A stretch of 64,000 bases of DNA from Mesocentrotus franciscanus (GCA_037976565.1 CP137683.1:10206473-10270472); one strand, 5' to 3'; positions 28,301 through 32,905 are shown, counted from the first letter of the stretch. The notes: generated from the letters alone by a model not told the origin. Made by a program: numbers and translations.

Positions 28301-31300
28301 CAACGCTATTCTCTGATTTTGTAGTACTAATCATCTTTTCATGTTTTTAAGCAAGAAATTTGGAAACTTTTTAATTGTTTTTTTGTAAATTACGATTAAA
28401 CTCAGTATATAGTTTTTACAAATCAAAATATTGATTTCAACAATGTCCATTTACAAGTAAATGACCATAAATTAAAGCATGTAGATAATCTGAAGTTTTT
28501 AGTTATTGTAACTAATTATAAGTTGAAGTGGCATGAGCATATAAATGTGATATGTACTAAAATAGCAAAATATTTGGTATTTTATATAAAGTTCATTTTT
28601 ATCCCTTAATTTTGTTTTAAATGTTGTATCATACTTGTAATAACACCATATTTTAATTACAGTATAGTTGCATGGGCAAATTGTAATAAAAATTATATGG
28701 AAGGTTACTTAAGCTTTAAAAGAAAGCAAATACACATCATAACTCATTCTCAATATTATTCTCACTGTAATCCTTTATTCTGTAAGCTTGGAATTTTGAA
28801 TGTAATCAATATACTTTTTCAATGGTCATTTGCCAACTTTTTTATCAACATGTTTTAATTTGAATTGTGATGTGCATCATTATAATACTAGAAATGCCCT
28901 AAATTATCACCTCCCCAAAATAAGAACGACATGTATGAAAAATTCACTATTTTTTAAAGGACCAGTATTAAATATGGAAAAGTATACCTCTGGAAATTGG
29001 AAAATGCAAAACTCTCAATCTTTTCAAAATGGAATATAAATGATTTCTGTTAAATAAGTATAATAATCAGTAGAATAGCAAGGACAACTTTGACACTTTT
29101 GTCAAAGTAAATTTGTTACACTCTCTTGTTAGTGTTTTTTTTACTCTGATTGTACATGATAGGATCTTTATTTTTTTAATTATTTTCTTCCTGTAGGTGT
29201 TTGTTTAGGGATAGGCTTTCATAGGACTCCCTATTTTCTGCCTCTCATAAATTACCATTGTAATTTTTATGACTATCTTGTTCTTTAAAAAAAAAAATAT
29301 ATCATTCCATTCCGTATTTGTATGTTTTAAATGTTTTCATGAAGAGTGTTGAATAAACTTTGAATTGAATTGAATCCTATGAGAGACAGCGTGTTATTAT
29401 GGTTATGATAATAATTATATAGTGAGTTAATAGTATAGCATACCTTACAATTCCAGGAAATCATGGATAGAATACCATGATCTTGTACATATATATATTG
29501 ATACATGAAGGTTAACATGAGACTATATTTTACATGTTTCTTTCGAATTTCCCTTCTACTACGTGTACATGTACATGTAAGTGTTAATTCCTTTCACCAA
29601 GTGTGTACAAATGTATAAAGCTGGATAGTACTACAGGAGTACATGATGTAAACTTACCCGTAGAATTTCTTGACTGTCTGTAATAGACCACAAATTGTTA
29701 CCTTACAAGTCTCAAAAGTTACCCTTTAAGCCTTATTTGATATGACATGGTAAACTGCCTCAAATACAAAAACAAAACAAAAAACATAGAAACAAAAAAC
29801 AAAAAAACAGACAAAACAAATGAGCAAACGACTTAAAACCAAAAACAAATTACAGTTAACACTACTCCAAAATGGTTAAATGTACACAGTTTTGGTAAAC
29901 CCTCATAAAACTTTTCATCAGGTTTGATTAACAAATGATCTTGCACACGATACATGTACATCTTAAAGGCAGTAAATTTTGCAGACTTGTGCAAACTTCC
30001 ATGAAACTTGGTGAGTGTTTAAAATACATGTACATGTATATCCTACAGTTATCTTGGGTGGAATTTTACAGTCATAGGTTCTGAAACTTCTTTGTCAGAA
30101 ATGAAATTCTAGCGCTGTTCATATTGCTGCAGAAGGAAGCTATTCTCAAATCAACAGATATGAAGGTCAAATTAATTTTGAATTACGTAGAATATTTTTT
30201 TAGTCTAGAAAATAAATAACTAAAGTAAATATTTATCTACTGAAAGCCAGTTTCCATATTTTTCATTTGATGGGAGGTCCTACATGTACGTAATAATAGA
30301 CCTCTTCAAAATACTAATGGATTCAGGGAACGTCTTTAATAGGTCTCCTGGAATTTAAAAATGAAATTGAAAAGTGGATTTGAATAATGGAATTGAATAT
30401 TTGAAATGGTTATTTGTATAGATTAGATTATTGGACTGGAATGGAATACTGCAATTGTATAATGGAAATGATTGGAACTAGTTATTGGAATGGAATATTG
30501 GAACTGATAATATGAATTATACTGAAACTGAATACTGAAAGGAAAATGCAATCTTAATGAAAACTGCTCTAACAGAAAGCAGAAAAATCAGAGAAGCAGA
30601 CTGGTGAAAATTTGAATGAAATTGGAAAGTTATACAAATTTTAATGTTGTAATCACTATACATTTCGGTAGTCACTTCAAATTGTTGAATTAGTAACGTC
30701 ACTGTGAAGTGGTGGACAACTCTCCAATTGTTTCAACACATAAAATGACTAACATGTCAATTTCCAAAATGTATGACTCAGAAAGGTTTTTTTCTTCTTC
30801 TTTTCATAGGACCTATTATGCTATCCATAATAATGCCCCAAGGGAGAAGGCACTGAAAGAAAAACAGAAAGTAGTTATATTTTTGTACACAACAAATGGG
30901 AAAGCTGTCCATGACTACGTCATAATTCACTGACCACATTGCCAATTTGAGATTTGCATAGATTTAGTGATCTCATATTTAAAAAATTAATGACTCTCTT
31001 ATCATTGGTCTGATATATATATTTCAAACTTTGGTCATTCTGTTTATCTTTAGTCTGCTCTCATACAAATGAACTTGTTAATACAAAGGTTGTGTTTGAA
31101 TCGAACGCCTTACCATCCTGCCGTGTCCTCAATGTCCTTGATGAAAGTCCCACCCTGATGTTTACACTTGTTACGGCAAGCCTTGAACTCATCTGTGCCT
31201 GGTTCCTTGTAGATGACGTACTTCTCGTTCTCAGAACGATTGATGAGGTTGATACCATCTTTAAGGCCTTGCGTCTCATTGGCTGATAGCTTAAGAACCG

Positions 31301-31319
31301 TGACCTGTTCCTGTTCCAT
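1..31319 (-). CDS. CMAH: CMP-N-acetylneuraminic acid hydroxylase gene, 3' end cut by window edge (10 exons seen)
   Basis: CMAH is the cytosolic iron-sulfur monooxygenase that turns CMP-Neu5Ac into CMP-Neu5Gc with O2 and electrons from cytochrome b5; Neu5Gc is abundant in echinoderms. Seen here: ten minus-strand blocks that align in order with vertebrate CMAH, every join GT-AG and phase-consistent (206, 92, 107, 191, 148, 82, 138, 136, 138 and at least 65 bp; about 434 codons). The Rieske ligand pairs are present as CKH near residue 57 and CTKH near residue 76. The metallo-beta-lactamase-like part shows HSDHL (near 198), MDGVHPDMDTC, DFAGGASGFPM, FCPFAGYFVEAHPSD and TWTPRPGATLDL. No frameshift or internal stop was found, so it looks functional in the visible part. 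The remaining roughly 140 C-terminal residues lie left of position 1. Intron 1 is 13.1 kb and full of retroelements. The 5' UTR and promoter were not identified. Confidence 0.95.
203..238 (-). pseudogene. Decayed duplicate of the CMAH exon 10 acceptor and first codons
   Basis: About 22 bases (TAC TTC TCA AAG TCC CA in plus orientation plus flanks) recur exactly 160 bp from the same sequence at 43-64. On the minus strand they again read AG|TGGGACTTTGAGAAGTA (WDFEKY), then diverge to VMSQF. The conserved remainder of the exon is missing, so it is probably a non-functional micro-duplication. A use as an alternative acceptor cannot be excluded from sequence. Confidence 0.55.
251..391 (-). mobile_element. 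tRNA-derived SINE, family A (copy 1)
   Basis: On the minus strand it starts with a tRNA-like head (B box GGTTCAAGCCC). The body follows: GGCATTAAT, CCTTTGGCA, GATCTACATTTGCCACTC and TCCACCCAGGTGAAG. The same body recurs at 5655, 17620, 17752 and 19990. The A box is degenerate. Confidence 0.75.
392..734. other. AT-rich intronic DNA, nothing recognised
   Basis: No exon-like block, inverted repeat or known element seen. It lies in the CMAH intron between exons 10 and 9. Confidence 0.5.
735..1915. repeat. Purine-rich minisatellite, about 33-34 bp period
   Basis: About 30 degenerate copies of a unit like GGGAGAGAAAATAAAGA-GGGAAACATTATTT. One strand is almost free of pyrimidines except for the ATT core, giving long spurious minus-strand frames (SLSLFSLPN repeats). 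The array is interrupted near 1222-1375 by an unrelated single-copy stretch with an (ATT)n end. Confidence 0.9.
1222..1375 (+). mobile_element. Short insertion with (ATT)n end inside the minisatellite
   Basis: A stretch of ordinary base composition (CGATCTGGCGCTGCTCAGTG ... TTTAATAAAATTTGGAGTGG) ending in an (ATT) microsatellite at about 1344-1375 breaks the purine array. The layout resembles a short retroposon with a simple-repeat tail. No tRNA or 5S head could be proved. Confidence 0.35.
1925..2811. other. Intronic DNA without gene; faint MITE family D similarity
   Basis: No coding signal. About 2400-2470 (ACATGTGTGTTCGTAGTCCC) resembles the centre of the family D elements at 14.1 and 24.8 kb. 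The rest is AT-rich and unrecognised. Confidence 0.4.
2812..3350 (+). mobile_element. MITE family B (TTAA-flanked), copy 1
   Basis: A 539-bp element bounded by TTAA, with terminal inverted repeats of about 24 bp: left TTAAAGTGACTCAGTAACA, right (reverse strand) TTAAAGGGACTTGGTAACA. Near-full-length copies lie at 11354-11892, and a shortened one at 56045-56367. No transposase. The TTAA border would fit piggyBac-type mobilisation, but the owner is unknown. Confidence 0.85.
3351..3722. other. Unique intronic DNA
   Basis: Nothing recognised: no exon of CMAH, no paired repeat. Confidence 0.4.
3723..4106 (+). mobile_element. MITE family C, copy 1
   Basis: A 384-bp element with terminal inverted repeats CAGAGATGCCAACC / GGTTGGCATCTCTG. 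Flanks CATACT and CATATC could be a decayed 6-bp target duplication. The second copy at 13243-13654 shares the interior, including a tract rich in TCGTATTATCGTATTTCACTC. Confidence 0.88.
4107..4540. other. AT-rich intronic DNA, nothing recognised
   Basis: No coding or repeat structure noted before the LINE fragment begins. Confidence 0.4.
4541..5202 (+). mobile_element. LINE fragment: C-terminal part of reverse transcriptase ORF
   Basis: Reads LSESEKDLQRLLDVVVKESE then, after a one-base frameshift near 4629, KTKCLVVSKKSSPKCNLKLK, SFNYLGSMITDDARCETEIK and RRIALAKSTFSKLSKIL. This is the typical thumb and C-terminal tail of non-LTR reverse transcriptases common in marine invertebrates (FNYLGS...RIALAK...WMDSLQ). 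An internal deletion after VLNCYK removes the segment that normally reads YGCEAW. It is 5' truncated and dead, lies antisense to CMAH in its intron, and ends about 190 bp from exon 9. Confidence 0.9.
5391..5528 (-). CDS. CMAH: CMAH exon 9
   Basis: The acceptor CATGACTATAG| completes Gly; then YIRETNTKNDAATLNALI, NKYSPEIKTWTPRPGATL and DLQKAIQGD with two bases AG left over (phase 2) at the donor GTAAAC. The TWTPRPGATLDL block is near-identical to vertebrates. In phase it can join directly to the exon at 65-1, making a Ser codon. That would leave out roughly 17 residues present in the vertebrate protein, unless a phase 2-2 micro-exon lies between. Confidence 0.95.
5655..5745 (-). mobile_element. 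SINE family A, partial (copy 2)
   Basis: Carries the family A body (AACCTGGGTTGAGGATAGCA, AATGTAGATTAATG, ACCAAAGGA) but not the tRNA-like head. Located in intron 8 of CMAH. Confidence 0.6.
5746..6355. other. Intron 8 DNA without recognised feature
   Basis: No exon-like block. A short GAAGAA run at about 6306-6325 precedes the exon 8 donor. Confidence 0.4.
6356..6491 (-). CDS. CMAH: CMAH exon 8
   Basis: The acceptor CTGACCACAG| is followed by EEWKEQFIKRERNKLLYYK, TQVVRDVNPSVF, CPFAGYFVEAHPSD and two bases (phase 2) at the donor CGG|GTAAGA. It matches vertebrate CMAH CPFAGYFVESHPSD. A degraded second copy of its middle part lies upstream in intron 7 near 6705-6790. Confidence 0.96.
6600..6704. 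repeat. ATGCAATCAA-type short tandem motif, duplicated beside exon 8
   Basis: TATGCAATCAAATA motifs recur here and at 6525-6560, just upstream (in gene direction) of exon 8. Together with the exon copy at 6705-6790 they suggest a local tandem duplication of the exon 8 region. Confidence 0.5.
6705..6790 (-). pseudogene. Decayed partial duplicate of CMAH exon 8
   Basis: The minus strand reads REFNTSKRTINKLMYYKTLV then VRDVNPA, against exon 8 EQFIKRERNKLLYYKTQVV RDVNPS. An AG acceptor (ATATACAG|AGAGAG) is kept and the block is open, but the CPFAGYF half and the donor have been replaced by ATGCAATCAA repeats. Either a dead duplicate or an unusual alternative exon; the missing core motif favours dead. 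Confidence 0.75.
6916..7053 (-). CDS. CMAH: CMAH exon 7
   Basis: The acceptor CAACCCACAG| completes Gly; the exon then reads HLILNTVDCTNPNGGRLP, followed by DIMLSDFAGGASGFPMNFFG and GKYT with one extra base (phase 1) at the donor GTGAGT. The NTVDC, NGGRLP and SDFAGGASGFPM motifs are diagnostic of CMAH. Confidence 0.96.
7054..8546. other. Intron 6, mostly unrecognised
   Basis: Contains a stretch near 7105-7175 (GAGGCACTTCACAAAGGCAC) related to the repeat borders at 11305-12038, a purine microsatellite at 8033-8098 (GAAGAAGAA, AAAGAA), and no coding signal. Confidence 0.45.
8547..8628 (-). CDS. CMAH: CMAH exon 6
   Basis: A short 82-bp exon with acceptor TTGCCATAG|. It reads INKDTRFMIMMDGVHPDMD, then TCILIDYK plus one base (phase 1) before the donor GTAAAC. 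The MDGVHPxMDTCI block is nearly invariant in the family. Its small size and perfect phase fit to exons 5 and 7 support it strongly. Confidence 0.95.
8629..9149. other. Intron 5 DNA, probable LINE 3' tail
   Basis: CAATCTTGAATCTTAAT near 8752 looks like the simple tail of a LINE or SINE. No coding signal. Confidence 0.3.
9150..9336. repeat. Two-copy tandem duplication, 93-bp unit
   Basis: TTTGGAGTAGGGAG...TTATCATCAAATCC occurs at 9150-9242 and again at 9243-9336 with only a few differences, pointing to a fairly recent tandem duplication in CMAH intron 5. Confidence 0.9.
9337..10468. other. Intron 5 DNA, nothing recognised
   Basis: AT-rich, no exon of CMAH, no clear paired termini. Short frames at 10.1-10.4 kb have no recognisable similarity. 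Confidence 0.4.
10469..10724. mobile_element. MITE with about 59-bp terminal inverted repeats
   Basis: Left end CTGGGGAGTGTTTCACAAAG and right end CTTTGTGAAACACTCCCCAG are exact complements. Pairing continues with few mismatches to GGCAGGC / GCCTGCC, leaving a 140-bp loop. It lies 79 bp from CMAH exon 5. Confidence 0.9.
10804..10951 (-). CDS. CMAH: CMAH exon 5
   Basis: The acceptor TTAAACACAG| supplies C to complete Ser, then YPTLELLSAKNPNIPIYVGD, with SGVKLNNINVLKFGKWHEV-like sequence to the end. The exon ends in phase 0 at CACGAG|GTAAGA. It matches the vertebrate segment SYPTLKKL...IPIYVGNT...SGVQLTNINVVPFG. A MITE with long terminal inverted repeats lies only 79 bp downstream in the gene's direction (10469-10724). 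Confidence 0.95.
11305..12038. mobile_element. Nested TTAA-flanked MITE cluster
   Basis: Outer inverted repeats (GGCCATTTTCGTAATGTAATC at 11311 versus its complement near 12010-12038) enclose a full MITE family B copy at 11354-11892. An adjoining 105-bp hairpin element at 11889-11993 has CTCATTACAAATTATTTTG and CAAAATAATTTGTAATGAG. All borders are TTAA, so elements appear to have landed in, or shared, each other's TTAA target sites. Confidence 0.75.
11354..11892 (+). mobile_element. MITE family B, copy 2
   Basis: Same 539-bp length and interior as copy 1 (2812-3350), with TTAA at both ends and the TTAAAGTGACTCAGTAACA terminus. High similarity implies the family spread relatively recently. 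Confidence 0.88.
12097..12634. mobile_element. MITE with TTTAAAGGGACAGTTGAGTT termini
   Basis: Left TTTAAAGGGACAGTTGAGTT and right AACTCAACTATCCCTTTAAA are complementary except one base, about 538 bp apart. Borders contain TTTAAA. A different interior from family B, though the outermost bases are alike. Confidence 0.8.
12635..13242. other. Intron 4 DNA, nothing recognised
   Basis: A-rich stretches only; no element ends or exons. Confidence 0.4.
13243..13654 (+). mobile_element. MITE family C, copy 2, with 6-bp target duplication
   Basis: Same termini as copy 1 (CAGAGATGCCAACC / GGTTGGCATCTCTG), flanked on both sides by CCTGAT (13237-13242 and 13655-13660). This fixes the element limits. 412 bp, no coding capacity. 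Confidence 0.92.
13965..14070. repeat. AGTCAAACCTG / GACCACCTGT repeat
   Basis: Repeated GACCACCT units starting with ACAGTCAAACCTGCTCTGAC. The same motif family occurs with full inverted ends at 21107-21300 and degraded near 58850-59030. Confidence 0.7.
14089..14494. mobile_element. MITE family D, copy 1
   Basis: Ends TTTAAAGGTAAAGACCAGTT and AACTGGTCTTTCTCTTTAA are inverted repeats. The interior (GTAGTCCCATATACATC, GTGCTTGTAACTTTACCAAG) is shared with 24775-25170 and, more weakly, with 16735, 23885 and 58180. Confidence 0.85.
14495..15149. other. AT-rich intronic DNA, nothing recognised
   Basis: No exon or paired repeat noted. Confidence 0.4.
15150..15287. repeat. Imperfect hairpin
   Basis: ACTACTCTTGTTGTTTCCTC pairs with the complement of GAAACAATGAGGAGTAGT, and an inner ACAGTGTTTCT pairs with AGAAACACTGT. 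Probably a small foldback element; it has no coding sequence. Confidence 0.6.
15335..15490. repeat. (ATTC)n / (ATCC)n microsatellite
   Basis: TTCATTCATTCATC and CCATCCATTC units. Source of spurious Ser-Phe-Ile-His reading frames. Confidence 0.95.
15491..15973. other. Intron 4 DNA before exon 4 donor, nothing recognised
   Basis: No feature beyond the exon 4 donor at its right end. Confidence 0.4.
15974..16164 (-). CDS. CMAH: CMAH exon 4, start of metallo-beta-lactamase-like domain
   Basis: After the acceptor GTTCTAG| it reads ITYLTHACMELNFGG, then DPWLTGPAFARGWWLMHEPP and ends YISHVHSDHL with two extra bases (phase 2) at the donor AAG|GTAGGA. HVHSDHL is the metal-binding type signature of the beta-lactamase fold and is near-identical to vertebrate CMAH (HLHSDHL). 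Confidence 0.96.
16499..16530. repeat. (GA)n microsatellite
   Basis: Run of GAGAGA next to the exon 3 donor side of the CMAH intron. Confidence 0.95.
16612..16718 (-). CDS. CMAH: CMAH exon 3
   Basis: The acceptor is TTGATTTTTAG| and the first two bases complete a Val codon; the exon then reads SEVDDDGSMSLVELKPPPW and ends GEVK in phase 0 before the donor GTGAGA. It links the Rieske and hydrolase-like domains and is the least conserved exon, though the ELxPPxPW and GEV landmarks of the family are kept. Downstream of the donor lies a (GA)n microsatellite. Confidence 0.92.
16735..17160. mobile_element. Degraded MITE family D-like element
   Basis: AGAAGGTTGAATTGTGG at the left, then GGCCACATGTGTGTG and TAGTCCCATGTACC at 16982-17012. 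This is the same order of landmarks as at 24.8 and 58.2 kb, but ends are not paired. Confidence 0.45.
17398..17550. repeat. GA-rich microsatellite
   Basis: Runs of GGGAGA, GAGAGG and (GT)n within a purine-only tract. Confidence 0.95.
17620..17735 (-). mobile_element. SINE family A, copy 3
   Basis: The minus strand reads GTGCCGTGATATAATGGTTC (tRNA-like A-box region), then GGTTCAAATCCCAGC (B box), then the family body to TACCCAGGTG. The tRNA-like head is best preserved here. A second copy follows in the same direction. Confidence 0.85.
17752..17892 (-). mobile_element. SINE family A, copy 4 (tandem with copy 3)
   Basis: The minus strand carries GATGTCATGATGTAGTGGTT and GGTTCAAATCCCAGCC, plus the body in divergent form. 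It ends about 30 bp before CMAH exon 2, a head-to-tail pair of old copies. Confidence 0.8.
17922..18013 (-). CDS. CMAH: CMAH exon 2, Rieske domain C-half
   Basis: The acceptor is TTTTCTCACAG| and the exon completes a Cys codon from exon 1, then reads VIKCTKHGWKLDTKTMRY and NPPDSFRQEQL. The CTKH motif supplies the second Cys/His pair of the Rieske cluster. The donor is TTAG|GTAAGTGA with phase 1. Vertebrate CMAH has the matching stretch CTKHNWKLD and NPPESF. The exon sits beside two tandem SINE copies. Confidence 0.95.
18056..18200. mobile_element. Short MITE-like hairpin (GGGCCC...AAGCTT type)
   Basis: AACAGAAAGCTTA on the left pairs with TAAGCTTTGTGTT on the right, about 140 bp, with CAATTGATT-type internal repeats. 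A related end (CAAGCTTTGTGTTACAGGGC) occurs at 20934. Confidence 0.6.
18201..19989. other. Intron 1 DNA, no gene
   Basis: No exon signals. TTGGAATTGGAAATAAATG at 19277 resembles a LINE 3' tail. GTCACGACAAGGTGATTTCAG at 19308 recurs in part at 19551, suggesting a diverged duplication. Confidence 0.4.
19990..20040 (-). mobile_element. SINE family A, short fragment (copy 5)
   Basis: Only the body CTGGGTATGGAGTGGCAAAT and GATTAATGCCTTGCCAAAGG remains. Confidence 0.55.
20289..20520 (-). mobile_element. MITE family F, copy 1
   Basis: About 230 bp shared with 31405-31590 and 37150-37395. Landmarks are AGGTTGGTTTTAATAAG, ACACAAGTTGGCAACACTGTG and TTTGCTCTGTACAGA. All copies give similar short frames (VSLMTTSKIH), which are repeat translations, not genes. 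Confidence 0.75.
20521..21106. other. Intron 1 DNA, no gene
   Basis: AT-rich. An AAGCTTTGTGTTACAGGGCC end of a short MITE is at about 20936-20955. Confidence 0.4.
21107..21300. mobile_element. MITE with CAGTCAAACCTG ends
   Basis: CCAGTCAAACCTG at the left and CAGGTTTGACTGTA at the right are inverted repeats. The interior consists of repeated CTACAAAGACCACCTGT units. Relatives at 13965 and 58850. Confidence 0.8.
21600..22740 (-). mobile_element. LINE fragment: end of endonuclease domain and linker to RT
   Basis: The minus strand carries VIVGIIYQKPNTDVDEFQDS, then VNCILMEDFNINLLDTD (endonuclease core), then IETDISDHFPIFVIF (SDHFP catalytic motif), a linker with FKNYEDKKFQEELSKA, and SRVITDDHDIASDFNKFFVDIGE just before the RT. 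Several stops and frameshifts; no RT follows. It is truncated at its 3' side, unusual for LINEs, so it was probably cut by a later rearrangement. Sense relative to CMAH, inside intron 1. Confidence 0.88.
22649..23036. repeat. Tandem duplication of LINE 5' part, about 195-bp unit
   Basis: GTATTTGTCAACCCTTTTGC ... TCATCACAATGCAC occurs at 22649-22836 and again at 22845-23036, the second with short extra AAGTCAAGAGCT repeats. Confidence 0.85.
23037..23454. other. Intron 1 DNA, no gene
   Basis: No recognised element. Confidence 0.35.
23455..23812. repeat. Two tandem copies of a TGACCTTGACTTTGT repeat
   Basis: TGACCTTGACTTTGTGACCTG, GTGATACTTGATAACC and AAAATTCAAAA landmarks recur at a spacing of about 180 bp. 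The TGACCTTGAC motif is also a nuclear-receptor half-site-like sequence, but here it is simply part of the repeat. Confidence 0.75.
23813..24774. other. Intron 1 DNA with family D-like remnants
   Basis: About 23890-24130 shows GGCTCTTCAAATGCACTCAT and a CCATACACCC / GTGCAGTGCAC core similar to family D; the rest is unrecognised. Confidence 0.4.
24775..25170. mobile_element. MITE family D, copy 2
   Basis: Shares GTAGTCCCATATACATCTTT, CTTGTAACTTTACCAAGACT and GATCAACCTTTTCTGATCG with copy 1 at 14089-14494. The left end AGAGAAGGTTGAGTTCTGG is a variant, and terminal pairing is poor. Confidence 0.75.
25171..26194. other. Intron 1 DNA, no gene
   Basis: No exon or element recognised; short frames here lack similarity. 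Confidence 0.35.
26983..27870. mobile_element. TTAA-flanked insertion inside LINE
   Basis: TTAA at 26983 and at 27867 bracket about 880 bp unrelated to the LINE. Ends are loosely complementary (TTAAAGATAAGGTTCATTG and TTAAAGTGCGGGTTCAAAG). The LINE reading frame runs FII up to the left TTAA and NVNGMFNVSDKLK from the right one. One TTAA thus serves both sides, as expected for TTAA-specific (piggyBac-type) insertion. Confidence 0.8.
27984..28340. mobile_element. Near-perfect hairpin (foldback) element inside LINE
   Basis: Arms of about 100 bp: GTTGAAGAGAGCCATAACTT at the left and AAGTTATGGCTCTCTTCAAC at the right are exact complements, enclosing a short loop. The insertion is bracketed by a 12-bp direct repeat ATGTTTTTAAGC (27972-27983 and 28341-28352), and the LINE frame (LQDVFK / QEIWKL) resumes after it. 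Confidence 0.85.
29381..30559. other. Intron 1 DNA, no gene
   Basis: Short repeat GTTTTGGTAAACCCTCATAAAAC (29888) recurs in varied form at 34697. TGGAATGGAAT-like tandem bits at 30350-30530. Confidence 0.4.
30560..31090 (+). mobile_element. MITE family G, copy 1, abutting CMAH exon 1
   Basis: Long dispersed element shared with 37650-37990, 45890-46110 and 48455-48885. Landmarks are AGTGGTGGACAACT, ATGTATGACTCAG, GCCCCAAGGGAGAAGGC and CCATGACTACGTCATAATTC. It stops about 24 bp before the exon 1 donor. Confidence 0.7.
31114..31319 (-). CDS. CMAH: CMAH exon 1 (coding part), Rieske domain N-half
   Basis: Encodes MEQEQVTVLKLSANETQG and onward for 68 codons, ending in KDIEDTAG plus two bases (phase 2). 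It carries the first Rieske ligand pair in CKHQGG. The ATG at 31319 is chosen because an in-frame TAA lies about six codons upstream and the following residues match the family start. The donor reads GATG|GTAAGG. A 5' UTR intron upstream is possible, since an AG lies shortly before the ATG. A MITE-like repeat runs almost up to the donor on the intron side (to about 31090). Confidence 0.95.
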
Positions 31320-31404
31320 CTTAGGGATGTGGCCTCTTTACACATATACAGGGGTAACTACAAAAATGAAAGGAATGATAATATTAGGCTTGTACATGTA
31401 TAAG
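31320..31404. other. Region just upstream of the CMAH start codon
   Basis: No TATA box or other core promoter signal recognised. An AG dinucleotide at about 31334-31335 (minus strand) could be a 5' UTR acceptor, leaving the real promoter further upstream. Confidence 0.35.
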
Positions 31405-31590
31405 CCATGCATCCATGTAATTGGGCGATTCAAATTGGAGAGGACCTCACAAGATACATCAGTGTTGCCAATTTGTGTTTCACTGATGACAATTTTAAGA
31501 CCTCAAACCTTTCATACTTTTAATTGGATATTGCTCAAAATTTCACTAATTTGCTTCACACGTTTATCTGCTTTTAGGTTTATCAAAACC
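31405..31590 (-). mobile_element. MITE family F, copy 2
   Basis: Shares AGTGTTGCCAATTTGTGTTTC and TAGGTTTATCAAAACCAGC with 20289 and 37150, with similar spacing. It lies within 100 bp upstream of the CMAH start codon. Confidence 0.65.
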
Positions 31591-32059
31591 AGCTAACTAC
31601 ATGTATTAGGGTTGACTTCCCCTATAAACATCCCGCAGGTGGAATTTCTACTAAAACATGCATACATTAATAAGTCCTCACAGGGAGGGCTCCCCCATGA
31701 CAAACCAAATTAAACTTGATGAAATATGCAGAGGTAAACAGTGGCAAATGTTTTTATGATGACAAACATGTAGAGAGTATTTATACATGTGTATGCTAAA
31801 TTATGCTTCACATCTCCACATCTTTATAACATGAGATAAGTGAATACGTAGGACCTTTCCTTTGCGCAGTTGTCACTCTTTTACAAGTAAAAGTGATTGA
31901 TCATGTCATATCTGAAAAAGCCTTAAGGAAATATATGCATGATAAATTTACGATCTTAGTAGTTTAGTACACATCCCTACCCTTTGATCCGTTGATCCCA
32001 AGGGTTCCTGATCCAAATATCGAGTTAGAAAATGATGTCACTCCTTCTGTTGCCTCAGA
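31591..32059. other. No gene recognised
   Basis: AT-rich sequence upstream of CMAH with no element ends. Confidence 0.35.
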
Positions 32060-32063
32060 AGCT

Positions 32064-32113
32064 GAATAATAATAATAACAATAACAATAATGACAATTAC
32101 ATTAATAATAATG

Positions 32114-32157
<44 letters not shown>

Positions 32158-32268
32158 TATAATAACAATACTAACAATAATAATAATAAAAATAATAATA
32201 ATGATAACAATTATTATAATAATAATATTAATAATAATATTCATAACAATAATATTAATAATAGTAAT

Positions 32269-32303
<35 letters not shown>

Positions 32304-32332
32304 TGATGATAATAATAAAAACAACAACTACA
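32064..32332. repeat. Long (AAT)n microsatellite
   Basis: Almost uninterrupted AAT/AAC triplets over 270 bp. Gives long poly-Asn and poly-Ile frames that are not genes. Confidence 0.97.
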
Positions 32333-32769
32333 AAGACTTTGTACGACGTTAGTGATTACTGTAAGCTCGTGAGTATACTTAAGAAATCAGGTTTTTTTGT
32401 TTAGGATTAACAAAAAATCTTTAATAATAAATGTGAACCTCTAATTCTTTTTGAAGAATGTATGCATTTCAAGAATTCTTTTATAGGATGGTTTAAAAAA
32501 AAGGTCCATTTGATGTAGCTGAAGGGATGATTAGAAACATTTTCATATTAAAAGGATGTTCGTCAAGGCTCCAGACTGTCACTTATTAGCTTCATTATTT
32601 ATCTACAGTATATGGCAAAAGTTGTAGCAAATTACATTCCAGCAATAGCTTCAGTCTTATCTTCAAGTGCACCATCACAAAAAATAAAGAAAGAAGAGGA
32701 AACATGCACCATCACTACAGCCACTAATAAAAATTATCTGTTTAATTATGAAAATTAAAGAGAGCTCGT
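32333..32769. other. No gene recognised
   Basis: AT-rich; no element structure. Confidence 0.35.
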
Positions 32770-32905
32770 CACCAGGGTCTCGTCTTATAAAGAGTTGATA
32801 TCAATCACAACTATGTACATAACAGATAGGAGACTGCAAACTTGTGATTGGTTGGAAGACTTGCGATTGATCAATGGCAACTCTTTATAAGACAGGGCCC
32901 AGGTG
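32770..32905. mobile_element. Short MITE, CTTATAAAGAGTTG ends
   Basis: Left CACCAGGGTCTCGTCTTATAA and right TTATAAGACAGGGCCCAGGTG are inverted repeats extending through AGAGTTG / CAACTCT; 136 bp. Internal TTGTGATTGG / TTGCGATTGATC repeats. Confidence 0.85.

Larger units (their letters stand above)
26195..29380 (+). mobile_element. LINE with broken reverse transcriptase, carrying two nested insertions
   Basis: Plus-strand blocks in order: KNNKSCGHDDVSVKLLKK at 26369, PDQLKLAKVIPFFKNGTKGN and NYRLISLL (RT motif 1-2) near 26490-26575, LKWFEIYLENRTQFVQIFK and GVPQGSILGPLLFI (about 26850-26980), NLFADDTSVFMSHSS (catalytic YADD-type box, here FADD) at 27915, NDHKLKHVDNLKFLVIV and LKWHEHIN near 28460-28545. 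The element ends in a GAATT/GAATT simple tail near 29361-29378. Many stops show it is dead. A TTAA-flanked element (26987-27866) and a hairpin element (27984-28340) interrupt it. Probably a CR1/L2/Jockey-type LINE; the clade is uncertain. Antisense to CMAH in intron 1. Confidence 0.9.

Noticed and set aside
32032..32404. Poly-Asn and poly-Ile frames over 100 codons
   Set aside because: Translation of an (AAT)n microsatellite.
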